Source: Cytophagales bacterium | GTDB lineage: Bacteria; Bacteroidota; Bacteroidia; Cytophagales; Flammeovirgaceae | Assembly: GCA_025056215.1 (NCBI GenBank) | Contig: JANWWC010000006.1 | Location: forward strand, 1-64,000 | Length of the DNA stretch: 64,000 nucleotides | Direction of reading: 5' to 3' | In this document: in pieces, positions 16,519 to 25,406 of the stretch | How the letters are laid out: each line of letters starts with the position of its first letter | Position numbering within the stretch: position 1 is the stretch's first letter | Program-made: the position numbers and the translations under genes | Notes under the pieces: model-generated | The model's input: the letters and a program-made list of their open reading frames with translations, nothing else | Databases searched by the model: none | Told to the model about the DNA's origin: nothing

Positions 16519-17964
16519 ATGGACATGAACAAAAAAATTCCTATTACAGTCGCATACGGTGATGGTATCGGACCTGAAATCATGGAAGCTACGCTTCGCA
16601 TCTTAGAAGCGGCACAGGCTCCTCTTACCTACGAAGTAATTGAAATCGGAGAAAAAGTCTATTTGGAAGGTAATACAGCAGGTATTAAGCCTGAAGCATG
16701 GGATTCTTTGAGGCGTACAAGAGTTTTCTTGAAAGCTCCTATCACTACCCCACAGGGAGGAGGCTTTAAAAGTTTGAACGTTACAACTCGCAAAATGCTA
16801 GGGCTTTATGCCAACGTTCGCCCGTGCGTTTCCTATGCGCCCTATGTAGATACCAAGCATCCTAAAATGGATGTTGTTATCATTCGTGAAAATGAAGAAG
16901 ATTTGTATGCTGGCATCGAACACCAACAAACTGATGAAGTTGTTCAATGTTTGAAGCTCATTTCTCGCCCAGGCTGTGAAAAAATTATTCGTTATGCTTT
17001 CGAATACGCCAGAAGTTGCAATCGAAAAAAAGTTACTTGTTTTACGAAAGATAACATCATGAAAATGACTGATGGGCTTTTTCATAAAGTATTCGATGAA
17101 ATTGGGTCAGAATATCCTGAAATTGAGAAAGAGCACTGGATTGTGGATATTGGAGCAGCTAAACTTGCTGACACTCCAGAAGCATTTGATGTAGTGGTAA
17201 TGCCTAACCTTTATGGAGACATTCTTTCAGATGTAGCAGCGCAGATTGCAGGCTCTGTAGGATTAGCAGGCTCCTCTAATATTGGCGATTCTTGTGCGAT
17301 GTTTGAAGCCATTCATGGCTCTGCTCCGCGGCGCGCTGGTCAGAATGTAGCAAATCCTTCGGGACTATTGCTAGGAGCTGTTCAAATGCTTGTTTATTTA
17401 AATCTAACAGAAATTGCAGAAAAAGTACACAACGCATGGCTTTATACAATAGAGTCTGGCTATCACACCTACGATATCTATAAAGAAGGAGTTAGCCGTC
17501 AAAAAGTAGGTACGCGCGAATTTGCTGATAAAGTAATTGAACATCTAGGAAAAAGACCCGAAAAATTGGCTGCTGTTACTTATCAAAAGTCTCTTGAAAG
17601 GTTTTCTATTCAACATAAGCCAACAGTTCCTGCCAAAAAAGAAACTTTTGGGGTAGACGTATTTTTACACTGGAACAAAGGAACAGCTGAAGCACTCGGA
17701 AAATCTGTTGAGAAGTTTCGCACTGCTAATCTTAGCTTGAACATGATTACTAACCGAGGTGTAAAAGTGTATCCCGATGGTCTTCCTGAAACATTTTGCA
17801 CCGATCATTGGCGTTGTCGCTTTTTAGGCAATCAGCCTATTCAATACGCTGAAATCCTTGAATTGCTTAAAAAGGTAAATGAAGCAGGGTTTGATATTAT
17901 TAAAACAGAAAATCTCTGTTATTTTGACGGGAAACCAGCTTTCTCAATGGGACAAGGACAATGA
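16519..17964 (+). CDS. icd: NADP-dependent isocitrate dehydrogenase, long Thermus/Rickettsia type
   Basis: 481 residues from the ATG at 16519 (a second ATG is at 16525; an upstream TTG start would add 14 unlikely residues). It oxidises isocitrate to 2-oxoglutarate in the TCA cycle. The core has ITVAYGDGIGPEI, substrate loop KSLNVTTRKMLGLYANVRP, IIRENEEDLYAGIEH, the metal-binding Asp in MPNLYGDILSD, and HGSAPRRAGQNVANPSG. A C-terminal extension of about 140 residues after the core is typical of the Thermus thermophilus-type enzyme and absent from the E. coli one. It is transcribed alone, about 200 nt from its divergent neighbour. Confidence 0.93.
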   Translation: MDMNKKIPITVAYGDGIGPEIMEATLRILEAAQAPLTYEVIEIGEKVYLEGNTAGIKPEAWDSLRRTRVFLKAPITTPQGGGFKSLNVTTRKMLGLYANVRPCVSYAPYVDTKHPKMDVVIIRENEEDLYAGIEHQQTDEVVQCLKLISRPGCEKIIRYAFEYARSCNRKKVTCFTKDNIMKMTDGLFHKVFDEIGSEYPEIEKEHWIVDIGAAKLADTPEAFDVVVMPNLYGDILSDVAAQIAGSVGLAGSSNIGDSCAMFEAIHGSAPRRAGQNVANPSGLLLGAVQMLVYLNLTEIAEKVHNAWLYTIESGYHTYDIYKEGVSRQKVGTREFADKVIEHLGKRPEKLAAVTYQKSLERFSIQHKPTVPAKKETFGVDVFLHWNKGTAEALGKSVEKFRTANLSLNMITNRGVKVYPDGLPETFCTDHWRCRFLGNQPIQYAEILELLKKVNEAGFDIIKTENLCYFDGKPAFSMGQGQ

Positions 17965-17997
17965 TAATACGAAGGAGATTGTAAGAGCAGTTCCTTT

Positions 17998-18873
17998 CTA
18001 TTTGCGAATTTTGTTTCGCACCTTAAAAAGTCGAATAAGTTTAGGGACATAATCCTCTTGGGTGCTGATATTCACATAGTTAGCTTCGTTTTTGCGGCAA
18101 ATTTCTAAGATGTGTGCTACGTTTGTAGTGTGAAATCTGTTTCTCTTGATGCGAAAAAGGCGAGAAGAGGTGTTCACCCATATGGTTTTTTTGCTTTCTA
18201 CATCCCACAAAGGAACAATTCCTAAATCGGGGAATTCTGCTTCTCGTTTGTCGTACACGTGAATTACTATCAAATCATGAAGGTGTGCAACAGCTTTCAG
18301 GTGCTTTTCGTAGTTGCTATCAACAAAATCAGAAATAACAATTACCAAACTTCGTCTTTTTAAAATGTTTAGCAATGTCTTGAGTCCGTTCGATAAATTC
18401 GTTTTTTGAGATTGTGGCTTGAGTTGAAAAATGCGTTTGATAATCAAATATGCGTGGCGAATTCCTTTTTCAGTTTTAATGTATTGTTCTTGTGTATCAG
18501 AAAAACACAAGACACCTACATTACTCGCTTCTCGAATAGCAGAAAGCGCCAAAACACCACATATTTCCTTTGCGACTTGTAGTTTCGTGGTATTTCCTTT
18601 TCCTACTTCTTGGGAGGCAGAAACATCGAGAAGAAAAAAAACATTTTGTTCTTTATCTTCTTTAAAAGTTTTTACAAAAGTTCCAAAACCTTTTGCTGAA
18701 ACATTCCAATCGATGTGCCGAATGTCATCTCCGTATTGGTACTGTCGTACTTCGTCAAATTCTAAACCTGAACCTTTAAAAACAGAGTGAAAGTCTCCCT
18801 GCATTTGGGTGTTGATAGCCTTTCGGATTCTGATTTCGTAATCGCGAATTTTTTTAAGAATTTCTTTCATCAT
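17998..18873 (-). CDS. DUF58 domain protein (VWA-like)
   Basis: 291 residues, soluble. The DUF58 signature is clear: FKGSGLEFDEVRQYQYGDDIRHIDWNVSAK-type segment near residues 32-62, followed by a VWA-like MIDAS start FFLLDVSASQ (D.S.S) and a later VIVISDFVD. In many bacteria DUF58 proteins pair with a MoxR AAA ATPase and BatA/BatB; none is adjacent here. The ATG at 18873 overlaps the TGA of the upstream DUF1573 gene (ATGA), which fixes the start and shows coupling. It is the last gene of the minus-strand unit from 24430. Confidence 0.88.
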   Translation of the reverse strand: MMKEILKKIRDYEIRIRKAINTQMQGDFHSVFKGSGLEFDEVRQYQYGDDIRHIDWNVSAKGFGTFVKTFKEDKEQNVFFLLDVSASQEVGKGNTTKLQVAKEICGVLALSAIREASNVGVLCFSDTQEQYIKTEKGIRHAYLIIKRIFQLKPQSQKTNLSNGLKTLLNILKRRSLVIVISDFVDSNYEKHLKAVAHLHDLIVIHVYDKREAEFPDLGIVPLWDVESKKTIWVNTSSRLFRIKRNRFHTTNVAHILEICRKNEANYVNISTQEDYVPKLIRLFKVRNKIRK

Positions 18874-19940
18874 TCTACAAAGGAATAAATCATGAGCGTA
18901 GTTTCAGGATTTTTTGGATCATTGGTAATGATAGTAATAGGTTTATTTTGTAAGCCTAAACGGTCTCCGCTCGAAAAAGTAACTTCAATAAGAGTAGATT
19001 CTCCTGGCAAAAGTTGCGTTTTTTGGGGATTAGCTACTGTACAACCGCAAGAAGTCTGAATTTTTCGAATTAGCAAAAGCGCTTCTCCTGCATTTTTGAG
19101 AGTAAAGTATGCTTTGTAATCTTGAAATTGTTTAATATTTCCGAAGTTGTGTTCTTTTTTATCTAACTCGACTTTGGGCTGCTTTTCTTTCTTAGAAGTT
19201 TTATGAAAATTTTCAACTACATGCACCGAATAACTCAGCCTTTTTATAGGCTCTGTGCTATCGTTAGTAATAAGCTGAAATTGTTCATAAAGAAAGCCCC
19301 AATCTTTCTTTTTAAGTGGATAGAATTCTAAAGTAAGCAAAGCAGTATCTTTCGGAGCAAGCCAACGTTTGTTAGTAGAAAGTTTGAGATAAGAAGGTAA
19401 AACGCTTAAGTTCGGATTGATTTCAAAAGATTGATTTGTAGCGTTGTAAACTTGGTAGATGGCAATCCCTACTGAATCATGCTTTACTTTTCCGATATCT
19501 ATGTGTTTGCGTAAGAATCGCCAATTTCCACTTACTTCTTTGAAGGTATCCTCTGGGCGAGCAGGCCTTGGCAGAACATTTCCTATAATTCTTAGTACTA
19601 CGTATTCTGGTTCTCCATCTGTTCTGACACTGATTGCCTTGTCAATTTCACCAGGTCGATTCCCCGCATCATAAGTAACTTTGATAATGCCACTTCCTCC
19701 TGCAGGAACCTCTTCTTTTGTCCATTCAGAAGCAGTGCAACCACACGACGTTTTAACATCTATGATTTTTAATGGAGATTTTCCAGTGTTCCGAAATACA
19801 AAATCTGTGCTGATAGTGCCATTTTCTTGTTTTACGTTGCCAAAATCGTGAAGAAGTTTCTCAAATTCAATTTTTCCACCTTGCGAGCTCGCTATTTTGC
19901 ACATGAATAAGCAAAGAAGACATAGAGCAATTTTTTTCAT
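18870..19940 (-). CDS. Exported protein with two DUF1573 domains
   Basis: 356 residues from the ATG at 19940. That start gives a clean signal peptide (MKKIALCLLCLFMCKIASSQ) and an ATGA overlap with the preceding flippase gene; an upstream in-frame start at 20006 lies inside that gene and lacks a signal. Two DUF1573/ASH-like immunoglobulin-fold domains each carry the hallmark TSCGCT (in VKTSCGCTASEW and IQTSCGCTVANP) after FEKLLHDFGNVKQ and EHNFGNIKQ. A middle domain without Cys lies between. Function is not known; such proteins are secreted or periplasmic in Bacteroidota. A more distant relative is at 54667-55722. Confidence 0.88.
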   Translation of the reverse strand: MKKIALCLLCLFMCKIASSQGGKIEFEKLLHDFGNVKQENGTISTDFVFRNTGKSPLKIIDVKTSCGCTASEWTKEEVPAGGSGIIKVTYDAGNRPGEIDKAISVRTDGEPEYVVLRIIGNVLPRPARPEDTFKEVSGNWRFLRKHIDIGKVKHDSVGIAIYQVYNATNQSFEINPNLSVLPSYLKLSTNKRWLAPKDTALLTLEFYPLKKKDWGFLYEQFQLITNDSTEPIKRLSYSVHVVENFHKTSKKEKQPKVELDKKEHNFGNIKQFQDYKAYFTLKNAGEALLLIRKIQTSCGCTVANPQKTQLLPGESTLIEVTFSSGDRLGLQNKPITIITNDPKNPETTLMIYSFVE

Positions 19941-21163
19941 TTCGCGTTCAGGTTTTGAACAATACCAAACATCAAACTCACCCACAACACTCCTACTGAC
20001 ACCCATGCCACGTACACCCAGTTTTTCAAATATGTAAGTACAAAAATATCACCTGTTACGTTAGTAAACAACATCAAAAGCGTGCGCCAATAGTTTGTGC
20101 GCACAGAGACTCGTGTTTCTAACCAAATTCCACTCATGCGTTCTAAAGGTAGCAAGATTTGCCATAAAAGCAAGATGTGCCAAACAGTTCGCGTAGTTTC
20201 ATTCAGATATGCGTTACCTGCTGTTAAAACTAAAATTTCGTCAGTAAAAAGCCATCCCAACAGCCCATATATACAGAAAAAAAGAAATAAATAGACTGTG
20301 ATTCTTTTCCATTTGGCTGTGTATTGGTCATTTAAAGTAGATAACTCAGGAAAGGCGTTTGAAGCGAAACTTCTTTGAATAATATCGGCAATTTCAGTGA
20401 GTTTCAGCGGAACTCCATACATTGCTACGGCATAATTTCCTGCAAACCAGCCAATTAAAAAAGTATCTGATGTTTTTAACAAACTTAGATTCATCATGCT
20501 GCCCATGCTGTATTTTCCTTCTCGAAGCGCTTGTTTCCAAAAATGATTGTGAAAACCTTTCCAAAAGGCTGGGGTTGTCCACTGCTGAAAGAAAGCTACT
20601 GCAGAAGCAAAAGCATGCAAGCTCATATAAACTATAGCCACAATTTTTAAGGGAATAGTTCGGCAAGTAAAAAACAAAAAACAAAGCCACAAAAAGAAAC
20701 CACCAAATACCATCAGGCGAAGAAAAAGAATTCGGAAAAAATTTTGTGTAGCTTGTCCCTCCCAGATAGCGTCGTACATCGGGAAAGAACACAGTAAAAG
20801 GATGGGAATTCCTAAAAAGATGAACTGCCAACTGTTGTTGCTTTTTACAAAAAAATATATACATATCGAAACGACACTCAGTGCAAAAATTGCCATTGCT
20901 CCAATTGATGTACAAGCTTGTCGGAGCTTTAGTAGCTCCTGAGGAGGAAGAGAATTTCTTAAACGCACAAGCGGATAGACAACCCAACCCGTTCTCACTA
21001 CCTCAGCAAAGCTACTTATTGCAATGAACAGCACCCACTCTCCTAAATGAATAGGAGCTAACATTCTGGATAAAAGCATAAAATTCAAAAACCCGAATGC
21101 AGCAATTCCTCCGTGCAAAAGTAAAGCTTGCAGATTTTTATTTTGAAGCCATTTTTGTATCAT
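19937..21163 (-). CDS. Polytopic membrane protein, oligosaccharide flippase-like (MOP superfamily)
   Basis: 408 residues with about ten to twelve hydrophobic helices. The N-terminus ALLLHGGIAAFGFLNFMLLSRMLAPIHLGEWVLF has the arrangement of Wzx-type flippases: a first helix, then LSR.L.P...G. The segment SLLKTSDTFLIGWFAGNYAVAMYGVPLKLTEI is typical of the second half of the fold. Such proteins move lipid-linked sugars across the inner membrane. No polymerase or glycosyltransferase is adjacent in the operon, so the substrate is unknown. The gap to the upstream gene is 6 nt and it overlaps the downstream one. Confidence 0.8.
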   Translation of the reverse strand: MIQKWLQNKNLQALLLHGGIAAFGFLNFMLLSRMLAPIHLGEWVLFIAISSFAEVVRTGWVVYPLVRLRNSLPPQELLKLRQACTSIGAMAIFALSVVSICIYFFVKSNNSWQFIFLGIPILLLCSFPMYDAIWEGQATQNFFRILFLRLMVFGGFFLWLCFLFFTCRTIPLKIVAIVYMSLHAFASAVAFFQQWTTPAFWKGFHNHFWKQALREGKYSMGSMMNLSLLKTSDTFLIGWFAGNYAVAMYGVPLKLTEIADIIQRSFASNAFPELSTLNDQYTAKWKRITVYLFLFFCIYGLLGWLFTDEILVLTAGNAYLNETTRTVWHILLLWQILLPLERMSGIWLETRVSVRTNYWRTLLMLFTNVTGDIFVLTYLKNWVYVAWVSVGVLWVSLMFGIVQNLNAK

Positions 21164-21169
21164 TCCATT

Positions 21170-22201
21170 TCAGAAAGCAGAAGTTTGTTTAAAATCTTGA
21201 AAATAAACTTCTTCCTGAGTTTCTCGGTTGATAACTTTGATGTTATCTACCGAACCACATCCTTTAAAAACATATAAAATACCTTTAAGTTCTCCTAGGA
21301 GTTCGATATATCTTTGAGTGAAAATGGGTATTTCGTCGAAGTAAACATGAAGTTGCTTTTTGTCAGTTTCGATTTTAACTGTGTGCCAATCACTTAGATC
21401 CTTTCCAAACATCGATAAATTATTGTAACTACCAGAAATTTGGACATCGCTAATTTGAAGTGTTACCCATTGTGTGCAACCTTCTTGCAAAAATTGTATT
21501 CGCACATGGTTGTTTTCTCCAATCAAAAAAATAATGGCATCATAACAATTAATTCCTCCTTCTGGTTTTGCGTTTTTGATGCGCGTTTCGAACATTAGAT
21601 TATCTAAATCAGCATCAAAATTGCGAATGTTGTGATGCTCTACAAAGAAAGCATCTGTTTTAGGAATTCCTAATTCTTGTACTTGTTGAGGAGAAACATA
21701 TAATCTATGTTGTGCTGTATCTAGGTTAGGCGAAAGGTCAAAATATTCGAATGTGCCTGTAAGCAGATTTTTATGAGAGATGCGAGTTTGCCATCCTTTG
21801 GTGAGTACGTGTACTCCTAAAGTTTTTAGTACTTTTTTGTTAGCAATAAGTTTGATGCGATAATAGTCGGCAAATAAGTAGCTGTGCGTAATCTTTTTTT
21901 TGGTTTTATCTAAAACTTCGAATCTTTTTTGTGCAAGATATTTATCATCAAAATCTACTAGAATAGTATCGTATCCAATTAACTGGCTAATATCGTAGTT
22001 AATCACTACAGTATGAGGTGCGTGTCCAGAGAGATATTCTCCTTCAAAGGTATACTGCAGATCTGCAAGTTTTTCAACAAGTTTTCGAGTTTCGTTGCGC
22101 TTGCTAATTACTGCCCACATTCCAAAGAAAACAGATAGAATAAAAATAATGAAAATAGCTTTGTTGTAGTTTTTAAGTTGTTTTTCACGTTCTGATACCA
22201 T
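21170..22201 (-). CDS. Membrane-anchored protein of unknown function, possible lectin-like C-terminal domain
   Basis: 343 residues. A single membrane segment at about 13-29 (AIFIIFILSVFFGMWAVI) follows a lysine-rich N-terminus, so the bulk is probably periplasmic. The first half has VNYDISQLIGYDTILVDFDDKY, a pattern seen in PKD-like strands. The second half (LSMFGKDLSDWHTVKIETDKKQLHVYFDEIPIF... then GCGSVDNIKVIN) resembles concanavalin A/LamG-like domains of Bacteroidota surface proteins. I do not recognise a named family. It sits 12 nt after the DISM/PP2C phosphatase gene and 6 nt before the flippase-like gene. Confidence 0.6.
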   Translation of the reverse strand: MVSEREKQLKNYNKAIFIIFILSVFFGMWAVISKRNETRKLVEKLADLQYTFEGEYLSGHAPHTVVINYDISQLIGYDTILVDFDDKYLAQKRFEVLDKTKKKITHSYLFADYYRIKLIANKKVLKTLGVHVLTKGWQTRISHKNLLTGTFEYFDLSPNLDTAQHRLYVSPQQVQELGIPKTDAFFVEHHNIRNFDADLDNLMFETRIKNAKPEGGINCYDAIIFLIGENNHVRIQFLQEGCTQWVTLQISDVQISGSYNNLSMFGKDLSDWHTVKIETDKKQLHVYFDEIPIFTQRYIELLGELKGILYVFKGCGSVDNIKVINRETQEEVYFQDFKQTSAF

Positions 22202-22213
22202 AAACTCAAGGTT

Positions 22214-24430
22214 TTAGCATTTAAATCCGATAAGCGTAACATCGTCGACTTGATCTGTATTTCCTTGCCATTCGACAAATTCTTTTATAAAATTTTTTCG
22301 TTGTTCTTCAAAATGGAGATGATGCCACTCTAAAATGCGCTCTTTTAGCCTTTTTTTAGAGTATTTTTTATCGTGTTCTCCGCCAAATTGGTCGATATAT
22401 CCGTCAGAAAAAATATAAAAAAGTGTATTTTCAGTTTCGATCACGTGTTCTTGAAGAAGTTTTGTAAAAGAGTATTGTCCTCCTCCAATAGCAGTATTAT
22501 CTCCTTTGACTTCAAAAATTTCTCCATTTCGTACATAAAATAAACTGGTGCGCGCTCCTGTAAAAACAAGTTCTTGTTTTTGAGAGTCTATTCTAACAAG
22601 TGTAATATCCATACCATCGCGGGTAGATTCCTTTTTATTTTTATCTTGATGCAAAAACAGCATAATGTGTTGATTTACAAGTTCCAAAATTTTATTAGGG
22701 CTGGTTTCATTTTCAAATACAATAACTTGATTCAAAAAAGTAGCTCCTACTACCGACATGAAAGCACCTGGTACTCCGTGCCCTGTACAATCGGCTAGAG
22801 CCAGATAAAAATAATTTCCTTTCTGAGTAGCCCAATAGAAATCTCCACTTACGATATCGCGAGGTCGGTACATCACAAAATAATCGGCGAGATGTTGCCT
22901 TAAAAAGGTCTCTTCTGGTAAGATAGCTTCTTGAATGCGTTTGGCATAACGAATGCTATCTGTAATTTTTTGGTTGTATTGTGCAACCTGGTGAAGAGCT
23001 TTTGTAAGTTTTTCATTTTGCTGGCGTACGAATTCGCGCGATGCTTCTAGTTCTTCTTTTTGTATTTGAAGTTCTTCATTGATTTGCTTAATTTCATCAT
23101 GTCTTTGGAGAAGTTCTTTGGTACGCTCAGCTACTAAAATTTCGAGCTCTTGATTTTTCAAAAGAATCAATTTTTGTTTTTCTTGTTCTTGCTCTCGCAA
23201 AATTCTTTCTTTTTCAAGTTCTTTTTGAGCAAGTTCACTTTTTAATACATTGATGCGGTCTGCAATGGCTAAGGAAAGTAGTACTACCTCCAAAGCTGAT
23301 CCTATTTGAGATGCATAAAGTGTAAAAGTGTTACTCGGAAAAATTCCTAAAGAACGGAAAGCTTGAATAAACATGCCTACTAAAAAAGCAGTCCAAGCTA
23401 GTAGGAAGAAGCGCGCTGGTATGTATTTTCTCATCCAAGATTGGATTCCTGCTACAATACAGAGAATAATAGAGCCTAGACCAAAAAAAATGGCAAAGTA
23501 AATTACGACCCTATAAGGAAGAAAAAAAGATAACACTGGAACAAAACAAAATAAAGCAGTATGCACTATCATAACTTTATCTGTACGGGAGGCCAAAGCT
23601 GAAAGATTTAAAAATTTGCGGCTAAACAATCCCAAAAAAATACCCATTGTTCCCACAAAAAAAGGAATTGTTCGGTTGTTCCAATTTGGAGAATTAGGCC
23701 ACAAGAATTGGTAAGATTGTCCTGTAATACTCATTGTAAACATTCCAATGGAGATAATACAGCCGATATAGTATAAGTACGTAATATCTCGGAGAGAAAA
23801 AAATAGGAATAAGTTATAAAAAATCATTGCAACGATAATGCCTACATAGATTCCTTGTCCCATTTGATAATAGATGGCGTTTTGTAAAAAAGCAGAAGGT
23901 TTCCACAAAGTGAGAGGAACTACTACTGTTCCTTCTGTTTGTATTTTTAGGTAACACGTGTAAAGTTGATTTGCTTTTATGTGAAAAGGAAAAATAAAAT
24001 TTTGATGCTCAATGGGTCGATAATGAAAAGGTAAACAATCGCCCGCTGTAAATCGGGTAGTATTTTCTCGCTCGTCCGTTATATAAACTTCGATGTGGTC
24101 GGTAATAGGGTAAGAGAATTCTAACCACATTGTTTTTTCTTCATTGGAGCGGAAACTAAATCTTACCCAATATGGATAGGGGCGGTAACCAAAATTAGGA
24201 TTTTCTTTTACATTCAATGTGAAGCGATTAGAGAAAGGAGCGCTGCTAACTTCCTCAAAAGATAAAGCTGCTGAAGTATCTGCTAAAATGTCTAACCATT
24301 TGCCAATTTGTATTTGGGATGTGTCAGGGAGTATAACAAAACTCCTATAAGCAGGTGCTGGAAGATAAGCCAAAGAAATATTAGCAAGGAAGCTAAGCCC
24401 CAGTACAATCATAATAGTATGCATAAACAC
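22214..24430 (-). CDS. 7TM-DISM sensor protein with SpoIIE-type PP2C phosphatase domain
   Basis: 738 residues. A signal peptide is followed by a periplasmic 7TMR-DISMED2 sensor domain (about 40-180; WVRFSFRSNEEKTMWLEF), a seven-helix DISM membrane region (about 185-395), a long coiled coil (about 395-480), and a C-terminal SpoIIE/PP2C Ser/Thr phosphatase (about 500-738) with RDIVSGDFYWA, ADCTGHGVPGAFMS and FSDGYIDQFGGE, whose Asp residues bind Mn/Mg. It should sense an external ligand and dephosphorylate an anti-sigma-factor antagonist. An RsbW-like kinase is encoded 3.4 kb away (27851), a possible partner; no STAS antagonist is seen. First gene of the unit running down to 17998. Confidence 0.9.
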   Translation of the reverse strand: MFMHTIMIVLGLSFLANISLAYLPAPAYRSFVILPDTSQIQIGKWLDILADTSAALSFEEVSSAPFSNRFTLNVKENPNFGYRPYPYWVRFSFRSNEEKTMWLEFSYPITDHIEVYITDERENTTRFTAGDCLPFHYRPIEHQNFIFPFHIKANQLYTCYLKIQTEGTVVVPLTLWKPSAFLQNAIYYQMGQGIYVGIIVAMIFYNLFLFFSLRDITYLYYIGCIISIGMFTMSITGQSYQFLWPNSPNWNNRTIPFFVGTMGIFLGLFSRKFLNLSALASRTDKVMIVHTALFCFVPVLSFFLPYRVVIYFAIFFGLGSIILCIVAGIQSWMRKYIPARFFLLAWTAFLVGMFIQAFRSLGIFPSNTFTLYASQIGSALEVVLLSLAIADRINVLKSELAQKELEKERILREQEQEKQKLILLKNQELEILVAERTKELLQRHDEIKQINEELQIQKEELEASREFVRQQNEKLTKALHQVAQYNQKITDSIRYAKRIQEAILPEETFLRQHLADYFVMYRPRDIVSGDFYWATQKGNYFYLALADCTGHGVPGAFMSVVGATFLNQVIVFENETSPNKILELVNQHIMLFLHQDKNKKESTRDGMDITLVRIDSQKQELVFTGARTSLFYVRNGEIFEVKGDNTAIGGGQYSFTKLLQEHVIETENTLFYIFSDGYIDQFGGEHDKKYSKKRLKERILEWHHLHFEEQRKNFIKEFVEWQGNTDQVDDVTLIGFKC

Positions 24431-24443
24431 TGGTGATGTTTTT

Positions 24444-24451
24444 CAAAGATA
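24444..24451 (-). promoter_or_regulatory. -7 promoter element of the DISM/PP2C operon
   Basis: Minus-strand TATCTTTG fits TAnnTTTG, 13 nt before the ATG at 24430, implying a very short leader. No good -33 box. Confidence 0.4.
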
Positions 24452-24506
24452 TATAATTCAGATTTTAGAGGGAAAAATCTTAGTAATATTGCAAAAAAAT
24501 AAGAAG

Positions 24507-25406
24507 ATGTCTACTAAGTTAAAGTTTCTGATAGCTCTTAATGTTATTTTGTTAGCAGTTGTGTTAGGAATAGGATTTTATAGCAATAGCTCACAGACCT
24601 ATAGAAATTCTGAGCTACCTTTTGTGGCATTGGATACGACTTTAATGCCCGATAAGTTTGTAGTAAATCAATATTCAATCCAACAAAAGGAGGGAGTTTG
24701 GTATATGAACGATACTTTGCGCATCCAGCCAGAAGCGGTGATGAGTCTATGGGGTATGTTAAGGAAATTGAACTTGCAGAGAGAAATAGACTGGATTCTG
24801 TATCCAGAGCGCATCATTCGAGTAGAAGTTTGGCAAAATGGAAACTTACAAAAACTCTATAATTTCGCATCTTCTGAAGACAATACAGAAACTTATCTGA
24901 ATCTAAACCACAAATGGTATTCTGTATATGTAATTGGAAGTAGTGGTAACATCTACGAATTTCTTTCTTACGTAGAACCTTCTCAATGGAGAATTCGTCG
25001 CTTGTTATTCTCATCTTGGCAGAAGCTAAATAAATTAGAAGTACAGTATATAGGAGACCCAAACAATAGTTATAGAATTCATAAAAAAGGAGAATTTTTT
25101 GAGATTCCTCACATCAATCGTTTAGATACTGCTAAGTTGATAGAATATCTTACTGAAGTAGAAAAATTAAATGCGAGTCGCTATTGGAAAGATAACCGAT
25201 TATTAGATAGCTTAAAACGCCAAAAACCTATATGCGTCTTCTTTTTGGAGGAGAACACAGAAAATTCAAAGAATATTCAAAAAATTTACTACTACCTTCA
25301 TCAAGAAAAACTAGTTGGAATCAATCAATGGGACGAATTAGTTAGCTTTCAGCCTAAAGCCCTCAAGAAGGTACTAGTAAGTCGCTCTTATTTTGAAAAA
25401 AAATAA
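24507..25406 (+). CDS. Membrane-anchored hypothetical protein, DUF4340-like
   Basis: 299 residues from the ATG at 24507; an in-frame TTG six codons earlier is less likely. One N-terminal membrane helix (about 5-22, FLIALNVILLAVVLGIGFY), then an extracytoplasmic part with strand-loop repeats such as LQREIDWILYPERIIRVEVW and LNHKWYSVYVIGSSGNIYEFLSYVEPSQWRIRRLLF. This recalls DUF4340 proteins, which accompany GldF/GldG-type ABC transporters in some bacteria, but the match is from pattern alone. No ABC gene is adjacent. The stop abuts the convergent TolC-like gene. Confidence 0.5.
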   Translation: MSTKLKFLIALNVILLAVVLGIGFYSNSSQTYRNSELPFVALDTTLMPDKFVVNQYSIQQKEGVWYMNDTLRIQPEAVMSLWGMLRKLNLQREIDWILYPERIIRVEVWQNGNLQKLYNFASSEDNTETYLNLNHKWYSVYVIGSSGNIYEFLSYVEPSQWRIRRLLFSSWQKLNKLEVQYIGDPNNSYRIHKKGEFFEIPHINRLDTAKLIEYLTEVEKLNASRYWKDNRLLDSLKRQKPICVFFLEENTENSKNIQKIYYYLHQEKLVGINQWDELVSFQPKALKKVLVSRSYFEKK

